DNA of 64,000 nucleotides. Origin: Candidatus Mnemosynella biddleae. GTDB lineage: Archaea > Halobacteriota > Archaeoglobi > Mnemosynellales > Mnemosynellaceae. Positions 18,410 through 29,140 of the stretch are shown in pieces (position 1 is the stretch's first letter; the number at the start of each line of letters is the position of its first letter). Position numbers and translations under genes: made by a program. The notes beneath the pieces are model-generated. The model did not search any database and was not told where the DNA came from. It worked only from the letters and a program-made list of their open reading frames with translations. Where the stretch lies: positions 92,174 through 156,173 of the forward strand of contig MTMI02000001.1 in NCBI GenBank assembly GCA_002011165.2, in the 5' to 3' direction.

Positions 18410-19553
18410 AAAATCTCACCTCAACAATCTCGTCTCTCTCTATTCCCTCAAGCTCTTCTGGAACGATGATATAACCATCCGCTTTAGTAACGGAGCTGAG
18501 GATTCCAGATCCGTGGGTCATCAGGGGAATTGCAGTAGAATGGCGGAGTTTAACTCTCGTGAATGTTCGATAGCCAGCTTTAGATGTGACTGAAGTTAGG
18601 AGCCTTGCTTTAACAATCCTCTCTTCAATCGGCTTATTCATCAGCTTGAAGATGATTTCTTTGAGAAAGGTGATAGAAGCCATAAGACAGGCAACCGGAT
18701 ATCCCGGAAGTCCAAGAAGAGGTTTTCCTTCAACAACGCCAAAAAGCGTGGGTCTTCCGGGAGACATCGCAACCCCTCTGAAAACAGGAGTTCCGATTTC
18801 CTCAAGAACGTTCCAGAGAAGATCTCTCCTTCCTGCAGAAGTTCCTCCGATAACTGTGATGATGTCGAACTCTCTTGCATGTAGGATGGCTTCCTTCAAC
18901 TCCTTCTTATCATCTCCAACCACAGGATAGATCTCTGGAATCCCACCCCATTTTCTTGCGAGAATAGATAGCATCAGAGAATTAGTTTCTCTGATTTCTG
19001 AATCTTTTTTAAACTCTTCTCCCGTTGGAATGATTGCCACTCTGGGTCTCTTGAAAACTGATACTTCTTCTATCCCAAGAGCTTTAAGTAAAGCGATATC
19101 GGGAGCTCTGAGAACGTGAGAGATTTCAAAAATAGTTTCACCTATTTCAACGTCTTCTCCCCTTCTTGCGACATTTTTCCCAGGATGGACTTCGGAATAG
19201 ATCTCCACCTTACCGTTCATCTGAACTGTGTCCTCGACCAACACAACTGCATCAGCACCATCTGGGAGTTTCTCTCCAGTGTTCACAGGAACTGCTTTCA
19301 TCTCTCCAGCAATTTCGGAGATTTCCATGAGTACGGGAGAGTTGTGAGAAGCGCCATATGTGTCTGATGCTCTAACTGCAAATCCATCCATCGCAGATCT
19401 GTCAAAAGGAGGGATATTCACATCAGAAATTATTTCTTCCGCGAGTGTGCATCCTACAGCATCTTCTAACCTAACTTTTTGGATTGATGGGTTTAAATTT
19501 TCAAAAATCAATTTTAGAGCTTCTTCAACTTTTACTGTCTCTTTTATCTCCAT
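18402..19553 (-). CDS. moeA: Molybdopterin molybdenumtransferase MoeA
   Basis: PPFDRSAMDGFAVRASDTYG, GEKLPDGADAVVLVEDT, GLPGYPVACLMA. Confidence 0.93.
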   Translation of the reverse strand: MEIKETVKVEEALKLIFENLNPSIQKVRLEDAVGCTLAEEIISDVNIPPFDRSAMDGFAVRASDTYGASHNSPVLMEISEIAGEMKAVPVNTGEKLPDGADAVVLVEDTVQMNGKVEIYSEVHPGKNVARRGEDVEIGETIFEISHVLRAPDIALLKALGIEEVSVFKRPRVAIIPTGEEFKKDSEIRETNSLMLSILARKWGGIPEIYPVVGDDKKELKEAILHAREFDIITVIGGTSAGRRDLLWNVLEEIGTPVFRGVAMSPGRPTLFGVVEGKPLLGLPGYPVACLMASITFLKEIIFKLMNKPIEERIVKARLLTSVTSKAGYRTFTRVKLRHSTAIPLMTHGSGILSSVTKADGYIIVPEELEGIERDEIVEVRFFE

Positions 19554-19814
19554 TTACCCACCAGCAACAGGTGGAAATATCGCTATTTCATCTCCTTCCC
19601 TAACCTCGGTATTCAGATCCGTGTTCTTTCCATTCAGCATTATATTCAAACTTTTGTTAAGTTCACCCTGAGGAAAGATCTTATCCTTTAGAGCTGAATG
19701 CTTTTCAACAAGTTTTTCAAGAGCTTCTCCAACGCTTTGCGCTTCAACAAACTCTTCCTTGACGCCCACGATTTCTCTGAGATTTGCAAAGAGCTTTATC
19801 TTTACCTTCGACAT
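19554..19814 (-). CDS. MoaD/ThiS-family ubiquitin-like protein (SAMP-like)
   Basis: 86 aa beta-grasp-like protein ending ...EVREGDEIAIFPPVAGG with a C-terminal diglycine. In line with the moeA genes. Confidence 0.9.
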   Translation of the reverse strand: MSKVKIKLFANLREIVGVKEEFVEAQSVGEALEKLVEKHSALKDKIFPQGELNKSLNIMLNGKNTDLNTEVREGDEIAIFPPVAGG

Positions 19815-19969
19815 ATTTTGAGTTTTTGACTCGTAGAAGATATAAAGATGATGGAAGGGTGCAAAAAAGTAATTATTAATATTTGATGATCAGATACTGG
19901 CACGCTTTCGCAAGGAGTGATACCGATAAGATTTAAATAAAGAGGGAGATGACCTTCTGAGAGGGTAAA

Positions 19970-20314
19970 ATGGAGAGAGAGGAAATTCTTCTAAAGGTTA
20001 AAGAGGCTGAAGAAGAGGCAAAGAAGATAGTTGAAGAAGCTGAAAGAGATTTTCAAAAAATAATTGATGAAGCTAAAAAGGAAGGAGAGAAAATAGTAAA
20101 GAAGGCGGAAATAGAGGCTGAAAAAGAGGCAGAAATGATTTTGGAGGAGGAAAGAAGAAGGATTGAAAAGGATAAAGAAGAGATATTGAAGAGAGGAGAG
20201 GAGGAGATAGAGAGGATTGAGAGTAGAGCTCAACAGAAAATGTCTGAAGCTGTCGAACTTTTACTCAGGAGATTCGAGGAGGTTTTAAATGCTCCTCCCA
20301 GAGAGAATGAATAG
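19970..20314 (+). CDS. ahaH: A-type ATP synthase subunit H
   Basis: Charged coiled-coil protein, first gene of the A-ATPase operon. Confidence 0.85.
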   Translation: MEREEILLKVKEAEEEAKKIVEEAERDFQKIIDEAKKEGEKIVKKAEIEAEKEAEMILEEERRRIEKDKEEILKRGEEEIERIESRAQQKMSEAVELLLRRFEEVLNAPPRENE

Positions 20315-22196
20315 GTTCATCGTGGTAGGTGAAAAAGATGAACTCGAAAATGTTATTGAGAGGCTTTATTCTCTAAACATCTTTCATATAAAAGATTTCA
20401 TCGAAGAGGGTCCAATTTTCAGAATAGGTGAGCCACTTGAAAGAGCTGAGAAGTATTCTGATTATCTTCTGAGGATTCGCTCTTTGATGAGAGCTCTTAA
20501 AATAAAAGAAGTTGATCAAAAATACAGTGTTAAAGAGATCGAGGAGATTATTCAATCGAAACTCGATGAAATAAACAAGAGAATTTCTGAAGAGATGGAG
20601 AGATATTCGAGAGTGGAAGGAACTCTAAAAGAGTTGGAGCAACTCCTCAAAGATTTGAGACCTTTCGAGATTCTTGGAATTCGTCCTTCGCTGTGCAGAG
20701 GTTATGAGGGGATTTCATGTTTTGTAGGGAAGATTAGGAATTTCAAAGAAATTGAAGAGATTATTTCACAATTCCGAGAAGAGTGTTATGTTGTGAGAGG
20801 AGATGGAGAAAAGGATATTTACGTTGCGATTTTTGTTCCGAAGAATTTGAGCGATAAGATGGCTTCTGAACTTTCAAGAACTAGCTTCTCAGAAATTCCA
20901 GTTCCTCTAGTTGAAGGAGATGTTGGAGAGGAGATTAAAAGAGCAACAGAAGAAGTTGAAAAGCTTAAAAATGAGCTTGAAAGTATAAGTAAGAGGATTG
21001 GAGGATTAAAAGAGGAGTACGCCGGCATTCTTCTTGCTTGCGAAGAGTATTTGGCAATAGAAGTTGAAAAGGCTGAGGCACCTCTCAGATTTGCGACAAC
21101 TGAGAACTTCTTTGTGATAGATGGGTGGATTCCTTCAGAGAGAAGAGATGACTTTATTGAAGCTTTAAAGGATTTCAAGGTTTACGTAAATGAGATTCCA
21201 TCCAAAGAAGAGCCACCGGTTTATCTCAAGCATCCAAAACCGATAAGTCCTTTCAAGCTACTCATAGACGTTTTCTCAACTCCTCGCTACAATGAGATAG
21301 ATCCCACATCGATTATTTTCATCACCTTCCCACTTTTCTACGGCTTCATGCTCGGAGATGTTGGCTACGGAGCACTGATAGGAATTATGAGCTATGCTAT
21401 AAAGAGGAAGATGAGGAGCGAAGGATGGCAGTCGCTTGCTTCAATCGGGCTCTATGCTGCGGCACTCTCAATTATTTTCGGATTGATATATGGAGAGTTT
21501 TTCGGATTTCCAATGTATGGAGAGGAGAGTATCTTTGGATTAACCTATATCCACACTCCGCTTCATAGATTTGAAGAAGTAGTCGAGCTTCTGATGATTT
21601 CTCTCATAATCGGAGTCGTCCATGTATCTCTCGGACTTTTCTTGGGTTTGAGAAACGTTGCAGTGATGCACGGATGGAAAAAAGCGATTTACGAAAGAGT
21701 TTGCTGGATTCTCATGCTTTTCGGGGGCATCATACTTGTTTATTACTTACTCCCCCCGCTTATGGAGGGGGTTCCTCTCGGAGAGCTAAACTTCCTTTCA
21801 CCAATCTTTCTCCTCGGAGCGGTTCTCCTTATTTCAGGTGTTGCGATTCTTATAATCGGAGAAGGTCCAATTATGATCATGGAAGTTCCAACGCTTCTGA
21901 GTAATATCGTATCTTATTCCCGACTTCTTGCAATTGGACTCTCCTCAGTGGGAATAGCTCTCGCAGTAAACACGATTTCAATAGAGCTCTTCTTATCGAA
22001 GGGAGGAGTTCTGCTCCTTGTAGGAGTGATTGTTTTGATTCTCGGTCACAGTCTCAATCTCGCCCTCGGAATAATAGGTCCGGGGCTTCATTCACTTAGA
22101 TTGCAATATGTGGAGTTCTTTACGAAGTTCTTCGAAGGTGGTGGAAAAAAATACAGCCCCTTTGGAAGAATTAGAAAATATTTGAAGGAGGGATGA
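20289..22196 (+). CDS. atpI: A-type ATP synthase subunit I (a)
   Basis: 635 aa: N-terminal coiled coil, C-terminal multi-TM region with FPLFYGFMLGDVGYGALIGIMSY and SNIVSYSRLLAIGLSSVGIA. Confidence 0.96.
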   Translation: MLLPERMNRFIVVGEKDELENVIERLYSLNIFHIKDFIEEGPIFRIGEPLERAEKYSDYLLRIRSLMRALKIKEVDQKYSVKEIEEIIQSKLDEINKRISEEMERYSRVEGTLKELEQLLKDLRPFEILGIRPSLCRGYEGISCFVGKIRNFKEIEEIISQFREECYVVRGDGEKDIYVAIFVPKNLSDKMASELSRTSFSEIPVPLVEGDVGEEIKRATEEVEKLKNELESISKRIGGLKEEYAGILLACEEYLAIEVEKAEAPLRFATTENFFVIDGWIPSERRDDFIEALKDFKVYVNEIPSKEEPPVYLKHPKPISPFKLLIDVFSTPRYNEIDPTSIIFITFPLFYGFMLGDVGYGALIGIMSYAIKRKMRSEGWQSLASIGLYAAALSIIFGLIYGEFFGFPMYGEESIFGLTYIHTPLHRFEEVVELLMISLIIGVVHVSLGLFLGLRNVAVMHGWKKAIYERVCWILMLFGGIILVYYLLPPLMEGVPLGELNFLSPIFLLGAVLLISGVAILIIGEGPIMIMEVPTLLSNIVSYSRLLAIGLSSVGIALAVNTISIELFLSKGGVLLLVGVIVLILGHSLNLALGIIGPGLHSLRLQYVEFFTKFFEGGGKKYSPFGRIRKYLKEG

Positions 22197-22200
22197 GAAA

Positions 22201-22440
22201 ATGGCGGATCCTTTAGCGGTTGGATTGCTCGCACTTGGTGCAGGTCTAGCTGTTGGACTGGCTGGAATAGGAGCTGGAATGGGCGAACAGGGAATCGGAG
22301 CTGCTGCAGTGGGTGCAATGGCAGAAGATGAAGGTTTCTTTGGAAAGGGACTTCTGATGACTGTGATTCCAGAGTCCATAGCTATTTTCGGTCTTGTGGT
22401 CTCACTGATTCTTCTGTTCGTCACACTACCATCTCTCTGA
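22201..22440 (+). CDS. atpK: A-type ATP synthase subunit K (c), single hairpin
   Basis: 79 aa with two TM helices and a conserved Glu (TVIPESIAIFGLVV). Confidence 0.96.
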   Translation: MADPLAVGLLALGAGLAVGLAGIGAGMGEQGIGAAAVGAMAEDEGFFGKGLLMTVIPESIAIFGLVVSLILLFVTLPSL

Positions 22441-22450
22441 AGGGATTTAG

Positions 22451-23026
22451 ATGGCTCTGGAGAAGGTTATAGAGGATACACTGAAGAAGAGTAGACAGAG
22501 GGCAGAGGAGATCAGAGAAAGAGCTGAAGAGGAGAGGAAAAAGATACTAAATGAAGCGATGAAGAGAGCTGAGGAGATAAAGAGGAAAAAGAGAAGAGAA
22601 GTTGAAGAGAGAGCGAGGAGGATGAGAATTCAGGAGCTCTCGAGCACGAAGATAGAGGTAAAGAGGAGGGTGCTGGAAGTTCAGAAAGAATTGCTTGAGA
22701 AGTGCTATGAAGAGTCCCTAAGAACTCTTTCAAATCTTTCCGAGGATAGACGACGAGAGATCTTGAAGAAACTTATATCAGAAGCTGAGAAGCATGGCTC
22801 AAAGATTTATTCAAATGAGAGAGAGGAGAATATAGTCAAAGAGCTCAGTAAACTGAAGTATGCTGGAAGAATTGACTGTCTTGGAGGCGTAATCGTTGAG
22901 AATGAAGATGGAAGTGTGAGAGTTGACATGACCTATGAGACTATTTTCTCTTCGCTCTTCGAGTCTTCGATGAAAGAAGTTGCTTCAATACTCTTTGAGG
23001 ATTATGAGGCTGGGAATAAGGATTAG
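22451..23026 (+). CDS. atpE: A-type ATP synthase subunit E
   Basis: 191 aa coiled-coil plus C-terminal domain (LGGVIVENEDGSVRVDMTYETIFSSLFESSMKEVASILF). Confidence 0.93.
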   Translation: MALEKVIEDTLKKSRQRAEEIRERAEEERKKILNEAMKRAEEIKRKKRREVEERARRMRIQELSSTKIEVKRRVLEVQKELLEKCYEESLRTLSNLSEDRRREILKKLISEAEKHGSKIYSNEREENIVKELSKLKYAGRIDCLGGVIVENEDGSVRVDMTYETIFSSLFESSMKEVASILFEDYEAGNKD

Positions 23027-24053
23027 AGGAAGATCGAAGATTAAAGATTACGCATATATCACAGCGAGAGTTAGGGCTAAAAAGAAAAAGCTTCTACCCA
23101 AGGAGACTTATCAGAAGCTCCTGAAGATGGGTCTCTCCGAGATTATCAGATTTCTTAGCGAGAGCGAGTATAAAGAAGAGATAAACGAGCTTTCGGATAA
23201 ATACAGCGGAGTTGATCTTATAGAGAGAGCTCTGAATCTCAACCTTTCGAGAACTTACAGAAATCTCATTGAGATTTCTTCGGGAGATGCAAATTTAATG
23301 ATAAGAGAATATCTCCGAAGATGGGATATCTGGAATATAAAGTGTGTGATCAGAGGCAAGAGGATAGGAGCGAGTCCAGAGGAGATAAAATCTCTCTTCG
23401 TCGTTGCTGGAGAATTCGATGAGAAGTTTCTCGGTACTCTCGCAGAACTGAACAGCGTGGAAGATGTTATAGAGGCGCTGAGCAACACGAGATACCATCG
23501 AATATTAAGGAAATATGGAGAAGAGAGATGGGCGGAGCTTGAAGATGAACTTGATAAGATGTACTATGAAGAGCTGATAGATATTCTCGAAGAGGAGGTT
23601 AGTGAGGACAGAAAGCTTCTTCTCAAAGTTATAAGGATGGAAATAGATGTTAAGAATCTGAGGACACTTCTGAGATTGAAGAGAGATGGTGTAGAGACTA
23701 AAGATATTGAGCATCATCTTATAAAAGGAGGAGAGGAGCTTCATGAAAGAGAGCTCAGAAGACTTCTTACGCTAGATTATGAGGATCTACTCAAAGCTCT
23801 GAGCGAATATTCATATTGGAAGGTTATTGAAGAGGCAATAGAGAGGAGATCTCTTGTATCGGCGGAGACGAGACTTGAGAGATACGGAGCGGAATACGCT
23901 CATAAGCTCTCATATTACTATCCTCTTTCCATTCTGCCAGTAATAGGATACATAATAAGTAAAAAACACGAAATTCATAATTTGCATCTCATTGCAAGAG
24001 CAAAAGAGCTCGGAATTCCTTCAGAGAGTGTTGAAGAACAGCTGGTGATATGA
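23004..24053 (+). CDS. atpC: A-type ATP synthase subunit C
   Basis: Probable start at ATG 23004 (MRLGIRIRGRSKIKDYAYITARVRAKKKKLLPKETYQKLLKM), overlapping the atpE end. C-terminal IGYIISKKHEIHNLHLIARAKELGI. Confidence 0.93.
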   Translation: MRLGIRIRGRSKIKDYAYITARVRAKKKKLLPKETYQKLLKMGLSEIIRFLSESEYKEEINELSDKYSGVDLIERALNLNLSRTYRNLIEISSGDANLMIREYLRRWDIWNIKCVIRGKRIGASPEEIKSLFVVAGEFDEKFLGTLAELNSVEDVIEALSNTRYHRILRKYGEERWAELEDELDKMYYEELIDILEEEVSEDRKLLLKVIRMEIDVKNLRTLLRLKRDGVETKDIEHHLIKGGEELHERELRRLLTLDYEDLLKALSEYSYWKVIEEAIERRSLVSAETRLERYGAEYAHKLSYYYPLSILPVIGYIISKKHEIHNLHLIARAKELGIPSESVEEQLVI

Positions 24054-24054
24054 G

Positions 24055-24357
24055 ATGAGAATAGGAGTGGTAGGCTCAAAGGACTTCACTCTTGGCTTCA
24101 GACTAGCTGGAATTAAACTCTTCAAAGAGGTTTCAAGCTCTGAGGATATGGAGAGAGCTATTAAAGAGATGATGGGAGAAAAGGACATAGGAATATTGAT
24201 CGCAGAAGGGGGGCTTGCCGAAAAAATGAGGAGGGAGTTCAGAGAAGAGATTGAAGAGTCACTAGAACCTATCGTAATCTTTGTTGGTGGAGAAACTGGT
24301 ATAGAAAGTTTGAGGGAAAGAATAAGACTTTCGGTAGGTGTTGACCTGTGGAAGTAA
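24055..24357 (+). CDS. atpF: A-type ATP synthase subunit F
   Basis: 100 aa: [21 protein letters not shown]...[15 protein letters not shown]. Confidence 0.93.
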   Translation: MRIGVVGSKDFTLGFRLAGIKLFKEVSSSEDMERAIKEMMGEKDIGILIAEGGLAEKMRREFREEIEESLEPIVIFVGGETGIESLRERIRLSVGVDLWK

Positions 24358-26090
24358 GTAAAGGTGAAATTTTGAGGGTTGCTGGTCCTGTTGTCACCGC
24401 CACTGGAATGCACGCCAGAATGTATGATCTCGTTGAGGTTGGAGAAGAAGGTCTTATGGGAGAGGTTATAGGGATAGAAGGAGAGAGAGCGATCATACAG
24501 GTTTATGAAGATACCTCTGGAGTGAGACCAGGAGAGAAGGTTGTGAATACTGGAAGACCTCTCTCCGTGGAACTCGGTCCAGGGCTTCTTGGAAGAATTT
24601 ATGATGGAGTTCAGAGACCTCTTCCGGTTCTACGAGAGATGATGGGAGATTTCATAAGAAGAGGTGTAAGTGCTCCAGCATTAGACAGAAAGAAAAAGTG
24701 GAAGTTCATTCCTTCTGTTAAAGCGGGTGAGAAGGTCTCTGGAGGGGGTATTCTCGGAGAGGTACAGGAAGCGGAGCATGTCGTTCACAGAGTCCTCGTG
24801 CCTCCGAATGTCTCTGGAAGGATTAAAGAAATTTACGAAGGAGAATTTACTGTTGAAGAGCCAATTGGATATTTTGAGGATGGAAAGGAGATCAAGATGA
24901 TGCATACGTGGCCTGTGAGATTTCCGAGGCCCGCAAAGGAGAGATTCATGCCAGACGTTCCTCTTTTAACTGGTCAGAGGGTGCTCGACACATTCTTTCC
25001 GGTTGCAAAGGGCGGGACTGCCGGAATTCCTGGCCCATTTGGAAGTGGAAAGACTGTAACGCAACAGCAACTGGCGAAGTGGAGTGATGCCGACATCGTA
25101 GTTTACATAGGGTGTGGAGAGAGAGGAAACGAGATGACGGAAGTTCTTGAGGAGTTTCCCAAGCTTGAGGATCCGAGAACTGGAGCTCCTCTGATGGAGA
25201 GAACGGTTCTCATTGCAAATACATCAAATATGCCAGTAGCAGCAAGAGAAGCATCTATCTATACCGGAATAACCATAGCGGAATATTACAGAGATATGGG
25301 ATACGATGTCTCGCTTATGGCTGATTCAACCTCAAGATGGGCTGAAGCTCTGAGAGAGATATCCTCAAGACTTGAGGAGATGCCTGGAGAAGAGGGATAT
25401 CCCGCTTATCTCGCTGCAAAACTCTCAGAATTCTATGAAAGAGCTGGAAGGGTAAGGACTTTATGTGATAAAGAGGGATCTGTAACAATTATCGGAGCAG
25501 TTTCACCGCCGGGAGGGGACTTCTCAGAGCCCGTAACTCAGAACACTTTGAGAATAGTAAAGGTTTTCTGGGCTTTAGACGCGAAACTTGCACACAGAAG
25601 ACACTTCCCTTCAATCAACTGGTTGAACTCGTATTCCCTTTACGTTGACACTCTAAGAAGATGGTATGAAGAGAAGGTTGCTCCAGATTGGGGAAGAATG
25701 AGAGAGGAAGCAATGAGGATTCTTCAGGAAGAAGCAGAGCTTCAAGAGATAGTTCAGCTTGTTGGAAGCGATGCACTTCCTGAGGAGCAAAGACTTCTTC
25801 TCGAGGTTGCGAGGATGATAAGAGAGTATTTCCTCCAACAGAATGCATATCACGAAGTTGACACATATACTCCTCTAGAGAAACAGTATGAAATGCTCAA
25901 AAGCATTCTTAAGTTCTATGAATATGCATCGAGAGCTCTTCAATCCAGAGTTCCACTTGAGGACATTCTCTCGCTAAAATCGAGAGTTGAGCTCTCAAAG
26001 GTGAAATATGAGAAGGACTACAAAGAGGCTCTCAAGAGAATTGAAGAGATGATGAGAAAAGAGTACGCCGATCTCGGTGTGGAGGTGTAA
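24348..26090 (+). CDS. atpA: A-type ATP synthase subunit A
   Basis: 580 aa; Walker [40 protein letters not shown]. No intein seen. Confidence 0.98.
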   Translation: MEVSKGEILRVAGPVVTATGMHARMYDLVEVGEEGLMGEVIGIEGERAIIQVYEDTSGVRPGEKVVNTGRPLSVELGPGLLGRIYDGVQRPLPVLREMMGDFIRRGVSAPALDRKKKWKFIPSVKAGEKVSGGGILGEVQEAEHVVHRVLVPPNVSGRIKEIYEGEFTVEEPIGYFEDGKEIKMMHTWPVRFPRPAKERFMPDVPLLTGQRVLDTFFPVAKGGTAGIPGPFGSGKTVTQQQLAKWSDADIVVYIGCGERGNEMTEVLEEFPKLEDPRTGAPLMERTVLIANTSNMPVAAREASIYTGITIAEYYRDMGYDVSLMADSTSRWAEALREISSRLEEMPGEEGYPAYLAAKLSEFYERAGRVRTLCDKEGSVTIIGAVSPPGGDFSEPVTQNTLRIVKVFWALDAKLAHRRHFPSINWLNSYSLYVDTLRRWYEEKVAPDWGRMREEAMRILQEEAELQEIVQLVGSDALPEEQRLLLEVARMIREYFLQQNAYHEVDTYTPLEKQYEMLKSILKFYEYASRALQSRVPLEDILSLKSRVELSKVKYEKDYKEALKRIEEMMRKEYADLGVEV

Positions 26091-26093
26091 GAA

Positions 26094-27497
26094 ATGATTG
26101 GAGTTAAGGAATACCGCACTATCACTGAAATAAGCGGACCTCTGCTTTTCCTCGAAAAGACAGAACCAGTTGGATATGGAGAACTTGTTTACATAACTCT
26201 GAGCGATGGAACAAAGAAGAGAGGTCAGGTTCTCGACACTTCAAAGGATTTTGTTGTGGTTCAGGTATTTGAAGGTACTTCAGGAATAGATACGGGAGCT
26301 GCAGTTAGATTCACAGGTGAGACTATAAAACTTCCAGTCTCTTCTGATCTCCTCGGTAGAATCCTCTCTGGCTCTGGAGATCCTCTGGATGGTGGACCGA
26401 GGATAATTCCTGAGGATAGATGGGAGATTACGGGATCTGCAATAAATCCTTGGGCAAGAGATACTCCGAGAGAATTTATTCAAACTGGAATCTCCACGAT
26501 AGACGGTATGAACACACTCGTGAGAGGGCAGAAGCTTCCGATTTTCAGTGGTAGCGGATTGCCACACAATGAGATTGCCCTTCAGATTGCGCGCCAAGCA
26601 AAAGTTCTTGGAACTGAGGAGGAATTTGCGGTTGTCTTCGCTGCGATGGGAATAACTCATGAAGAAGCTCAGACCTTCATGAAGGACTTCGAAAGAACGG
26701 GCGCTCTTGAAAGAGCGGTTGTCTTTCTAAATCTTGCAGATGATCCAGCTATCGAAAGGCTCATAACTCCAAGAATGGCACTTACTGCAGCGGAATATCT
26801 TGCTTATGAAAACGATATGCACGTTCTCGTGATTCTAACGGATATGACGAACTACTGTGAGGCTCTCCGGCAGATAGGAGCGGCAAGAGAGGAAGTTCCT
26901 GGAAGAAGAGGATATCCGGGTTATATGTATACCGATCTCGCTACGATATATGAGAGAGCGGGAAGAATTAAAGGAAGGAGAGGATCTATCACGCAGATTC
27001 CGATCCTCACCATGCCCGGAGATGATATTACTCATCCCATTCCAGATCTCACAGGATATATAACTGAAGGGCAGATAGTCATATCGAGAGAATTGCACAG
27101 AAAAGGAATCTATCCTCCGATCAACGTTCTCCCCTCGCTTTCGAGACTCATGGACAATGGAATTGGGCCGGGACAGACCAGAGAAGATCACAAACAGCTT
27201 TCAGATCAGATGTATGCAGCTTACGCTGAAGGAGTTGATCTGAGAGGTCTTGTCGCAATCGTTGGTAAAGAGGCGCTTTCTGCAAGAGATCAGAAATTCC
27301 TGAGATTTGCCGATCTCTTCGAGGATAGATTTGTGAGACAGGGAAGAGAGGAGGACAGAAGTATAGAGGAGACTCTCGAACTTGGATGGGAGCTTCTTGC
27401 AGAGCTTCCTGAAACAGAGCTAACGAGAATGGATAGAGAGACGATAGAGAAATATCATCCAAAGAAGAGGAGGAAAAATGGCGATCAGAGAAGTTAA
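26094..27497 (+). CDS. atpB: A-type ATP synthase subunit B
   Basis: 467 aa; [53 protein letters not shown]. Confidence 0.98.
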   Translation: MIGVKEYRTITEISGPLLFLEKTEPVGYGELVYITLSDGTKKRGQVLDTSKDFVVVQVFEGTSGIDTGAAVRFTGETIKLPVSSDLLGRILSGSGDPLDGGPRIIPEDRWEITGSAINPWARDTPREFIQTGISTIDGMNTLVRGQKLPIFSGSGLPHNEIALQIARQAKVLGTEEEFAVVFAAMGITHEEAQTFMKDFERTGALERAVVFLNLADDPAIERLITPRMALTAAEYLAYENDMHVLVILTDMTNYCEALRQIGAAREEVPGRRGYPGYMYTDLATIYERAGRIKGRRGSITQIPILTMPGDDITHPIPDLTGYITEGQIVISRELHRKGIYPPINVLPSLSRLMDNGIGPGQTREDHKQLSDQMYAAYAEGVDLRGLVAIVGKEALSARDQKFLRFADLFEDRFVRQGREEDRSIEETLELGWELLAELPETELTRMDRETIEKYHPKKRRKNGDQRS

Positions 27498-28101
27498 GGC
27501 AACCAGATCAGAACTCATGGAAGTAAAGAAGAGGATTAAACTATCTGAATCGGGTTACGAATTATTGAAGAAGAAGAGAGATGGTCTCATCTTGGAATTC
27601 AGAGGGATTCTGGAGAGAGCAATCGAGATAAGAGAGAGAATGGGAAAAGAGAGTGCAGAGGCTGAGGAAAAACTCAGAGATGCACTTTGCTATGAGGGTT
27701 CTCTTGCTATCGAGAGTTCTGCTCTCGCCATAGAAGATGAACCCGAAATCGTGATAAGAAGTAAAAATATTATGGGCGTTGTTGTCCCGATTATAGAGGC
27801 AACAAGAGTTGAGAAGAACGCTCATGAGAGAGGTTATGGACTCATAGGAACTTCCTCGAGGATAGATGAAGTTGCTAAAGCATACGAGAGACTTCTTGAG
27901 ACTATTATTCTTGCTGCTGAGATTGAGACGACGATGAGAAGACTTCTGGAGGAGATAGATAAGACGAAGAGGAGAGTGAATGCACTGGAATACAAGGTGA
28001 TTCCTGAGCTGAAGGAGATTGCAAGATTTATTCAGTTCAGACTGGAAGAAATGGAGAGAGAGAACATCTTCATGCTGAAAAGGATAAAAGCCAAGGAATG
28101 A
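27478..28101 (+). CDS. atpD: A-type ATP synthase subunit D
   Basis: 207 aa; [36 protein letters not shown] and C-terminal [43 protein letters not shown]. Confidence 0.96.
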   Translation: MAIREVKATRSELMEVKKRIKLSESGYELLKKKRDGLILEFRGILERAIEIRERMGKESAEAEEKLRDALCYEGSLAIESSALAIEDEPEIVIRSKNIMGVVVPIIEATRVEKNAHERGYGLIGTSSRIDEVAKAYERLLETIILAAEIETTMRRLLEEIDKTKRRVNALEYKVIPELKEIARFIQFRLEEMERENIFMLKRIKAKE

Positions 28102-28268
28102 GATTGAAGAAAGTTATAGGGGAACTGAAAAGCGGAGAGCTCTCCTTAGAGACGAAAGTGTGGATTCTCAAAAAATTTTGGATTATCTCTCTTTTCATGC
28201 TTGTTCTTGGATATTTGATACTCTTTCTCCTTCTTTTCGGTGAGCGAATAAACATCCCATTCATTTAG
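28098..28268 (+). CDS. Small membrane protein (56 aa) at the end of the A-ATPase operon
   Basis: My translation: [59 protein letters not shown] overlaps the atpD stop (ATGA). Confidence 0.6.
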   Translation: MRLKKVIGELKSGELSLETKVWILKKFWIISLFMLVLGYLILFLLLFGERINIPFI

Positions 28269-28316
28269 TACATCACTCCGAAATGTCTATATTAGAGCAC
28301 TGAGAGATTCCATGCC

Positions 28317-28514
28317 ATGAAAAGGGAGACTCTCGATATTTTAGCATGTCCTGAATGCCGAGGAGATTTAGAGCTCAGAGTTAAAGAGGAAAGTGATGAG
28401 GAGATTTTAGAGGGAGAACTCATATGCAAGAATTGTGGTGAGATTTATCCTATAAGAGATGGAATTCCAGATCTCAGACCCAAGGAGATGAGAGAAAAAT
28501 TCGGTGGTGATTGA
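28317..28514 (+). CDS. Trm112-family protein
   Basis: MKRETLDILACPECRGDLELRV...LICKNCGEIYPIRDGIPDLRP. Confidence 0.9.
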   Translation: MKRETLDILACPECRGDLELRVKEESDEEILEGELICKNCGEIYPIRDGIPDLRPKEMREKFGGD

Positions 28515-29136
28515 AATCCACCAGATTTTCGTAAATAGGAGAGGTTTAAATTCAATAGAATTTGAAGATTCAGAGATTGAAATTGAAATATCTCCAGAAG
28601 AAGAGAGAATCGTTGAATTTCTCATCGTGAATTACGGAACTCCCACACACGTGAATGTTTCGGTTTCAGAAGAGCTCCGAAATAACGTGAAACTGCTTAA
28701 AGAGAATCCATATGTGAAATATGAAGAGGTTGTGCCAGCTCTTGTAACTCTTGAAGAAGGTGAGCTCAGAGGAGAGCTCATTGTCACAACAGGATATGGA
28801 GCTTACAGAAGCTCTGTTCCCCTTGTGATAAGAGCCAAGGACAAATCAAAGGAGATATCCCATATAGTGGAGATCTCCCCAAGAACAACGATTATGAGAG
28901 AGGAGGGGGTCGAGAGGCGAAGATTTTCGATTGTAGAAGTTCTAAAAGTTATGAAATATCCTCTGGCAATAGTATTTCTTGCGGTTATCCTTTACTTCGG
29001 AGCCCAAGTAGTTGGGACTCTCTCGATACCATCACAGAGTATCCTCATGAGTTCTTCTTTCTGGGTAGCCTATCTTCTCTCAAACATCCTTACTTATACT
29101 GCTGTTGAGACCTTGAGAGCTGTTTATTCGAGGTGA
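28504..29136 (+). CDS. Conserved-looking membrane protein of unknown function
   Basis: 210 aa: beta-rich N-terminal region, then two C-terminal hydrophobic segments ([40 protein letters not shown]). Confidence 0.6.
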   Translation: MVIEIHQIFVNRRGLNSIEFEDSEIEIEISPEEERIVEFLIVNYGTPTHVNVSVSEELRNNVKLLKENPYVKYEEVVPALVTLEEGELRGELIVTTGYGAYRSSVPLVIRAKDKSKEISHIVEISPRTTIMREEGVERRRFSIVEVLKVMKYPLAIVFLAVILYFGAQVVGTLSIPSQSILMSSSFWVAYLLSNILTYTAVETLRAVYSR

Positions 29137-29140
29137 TGAA

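Noticed and set aside
18190-19400. 29-bp identical stretch in the two MoeA genes as a mobile or regulatory repeat
   Set aside because: It encodes the conserved MDGFAVRASD motif of both proteins; coding constraint is enough to explain most of it, so it is only mentioned as a side remark.
24348-26090. Possible intein in atpA, or in DP2 (56604-59930)
   Set aside because: Both are common intein hosts in archaea, but both proteins read continuously through the conserved motifs at normal length.
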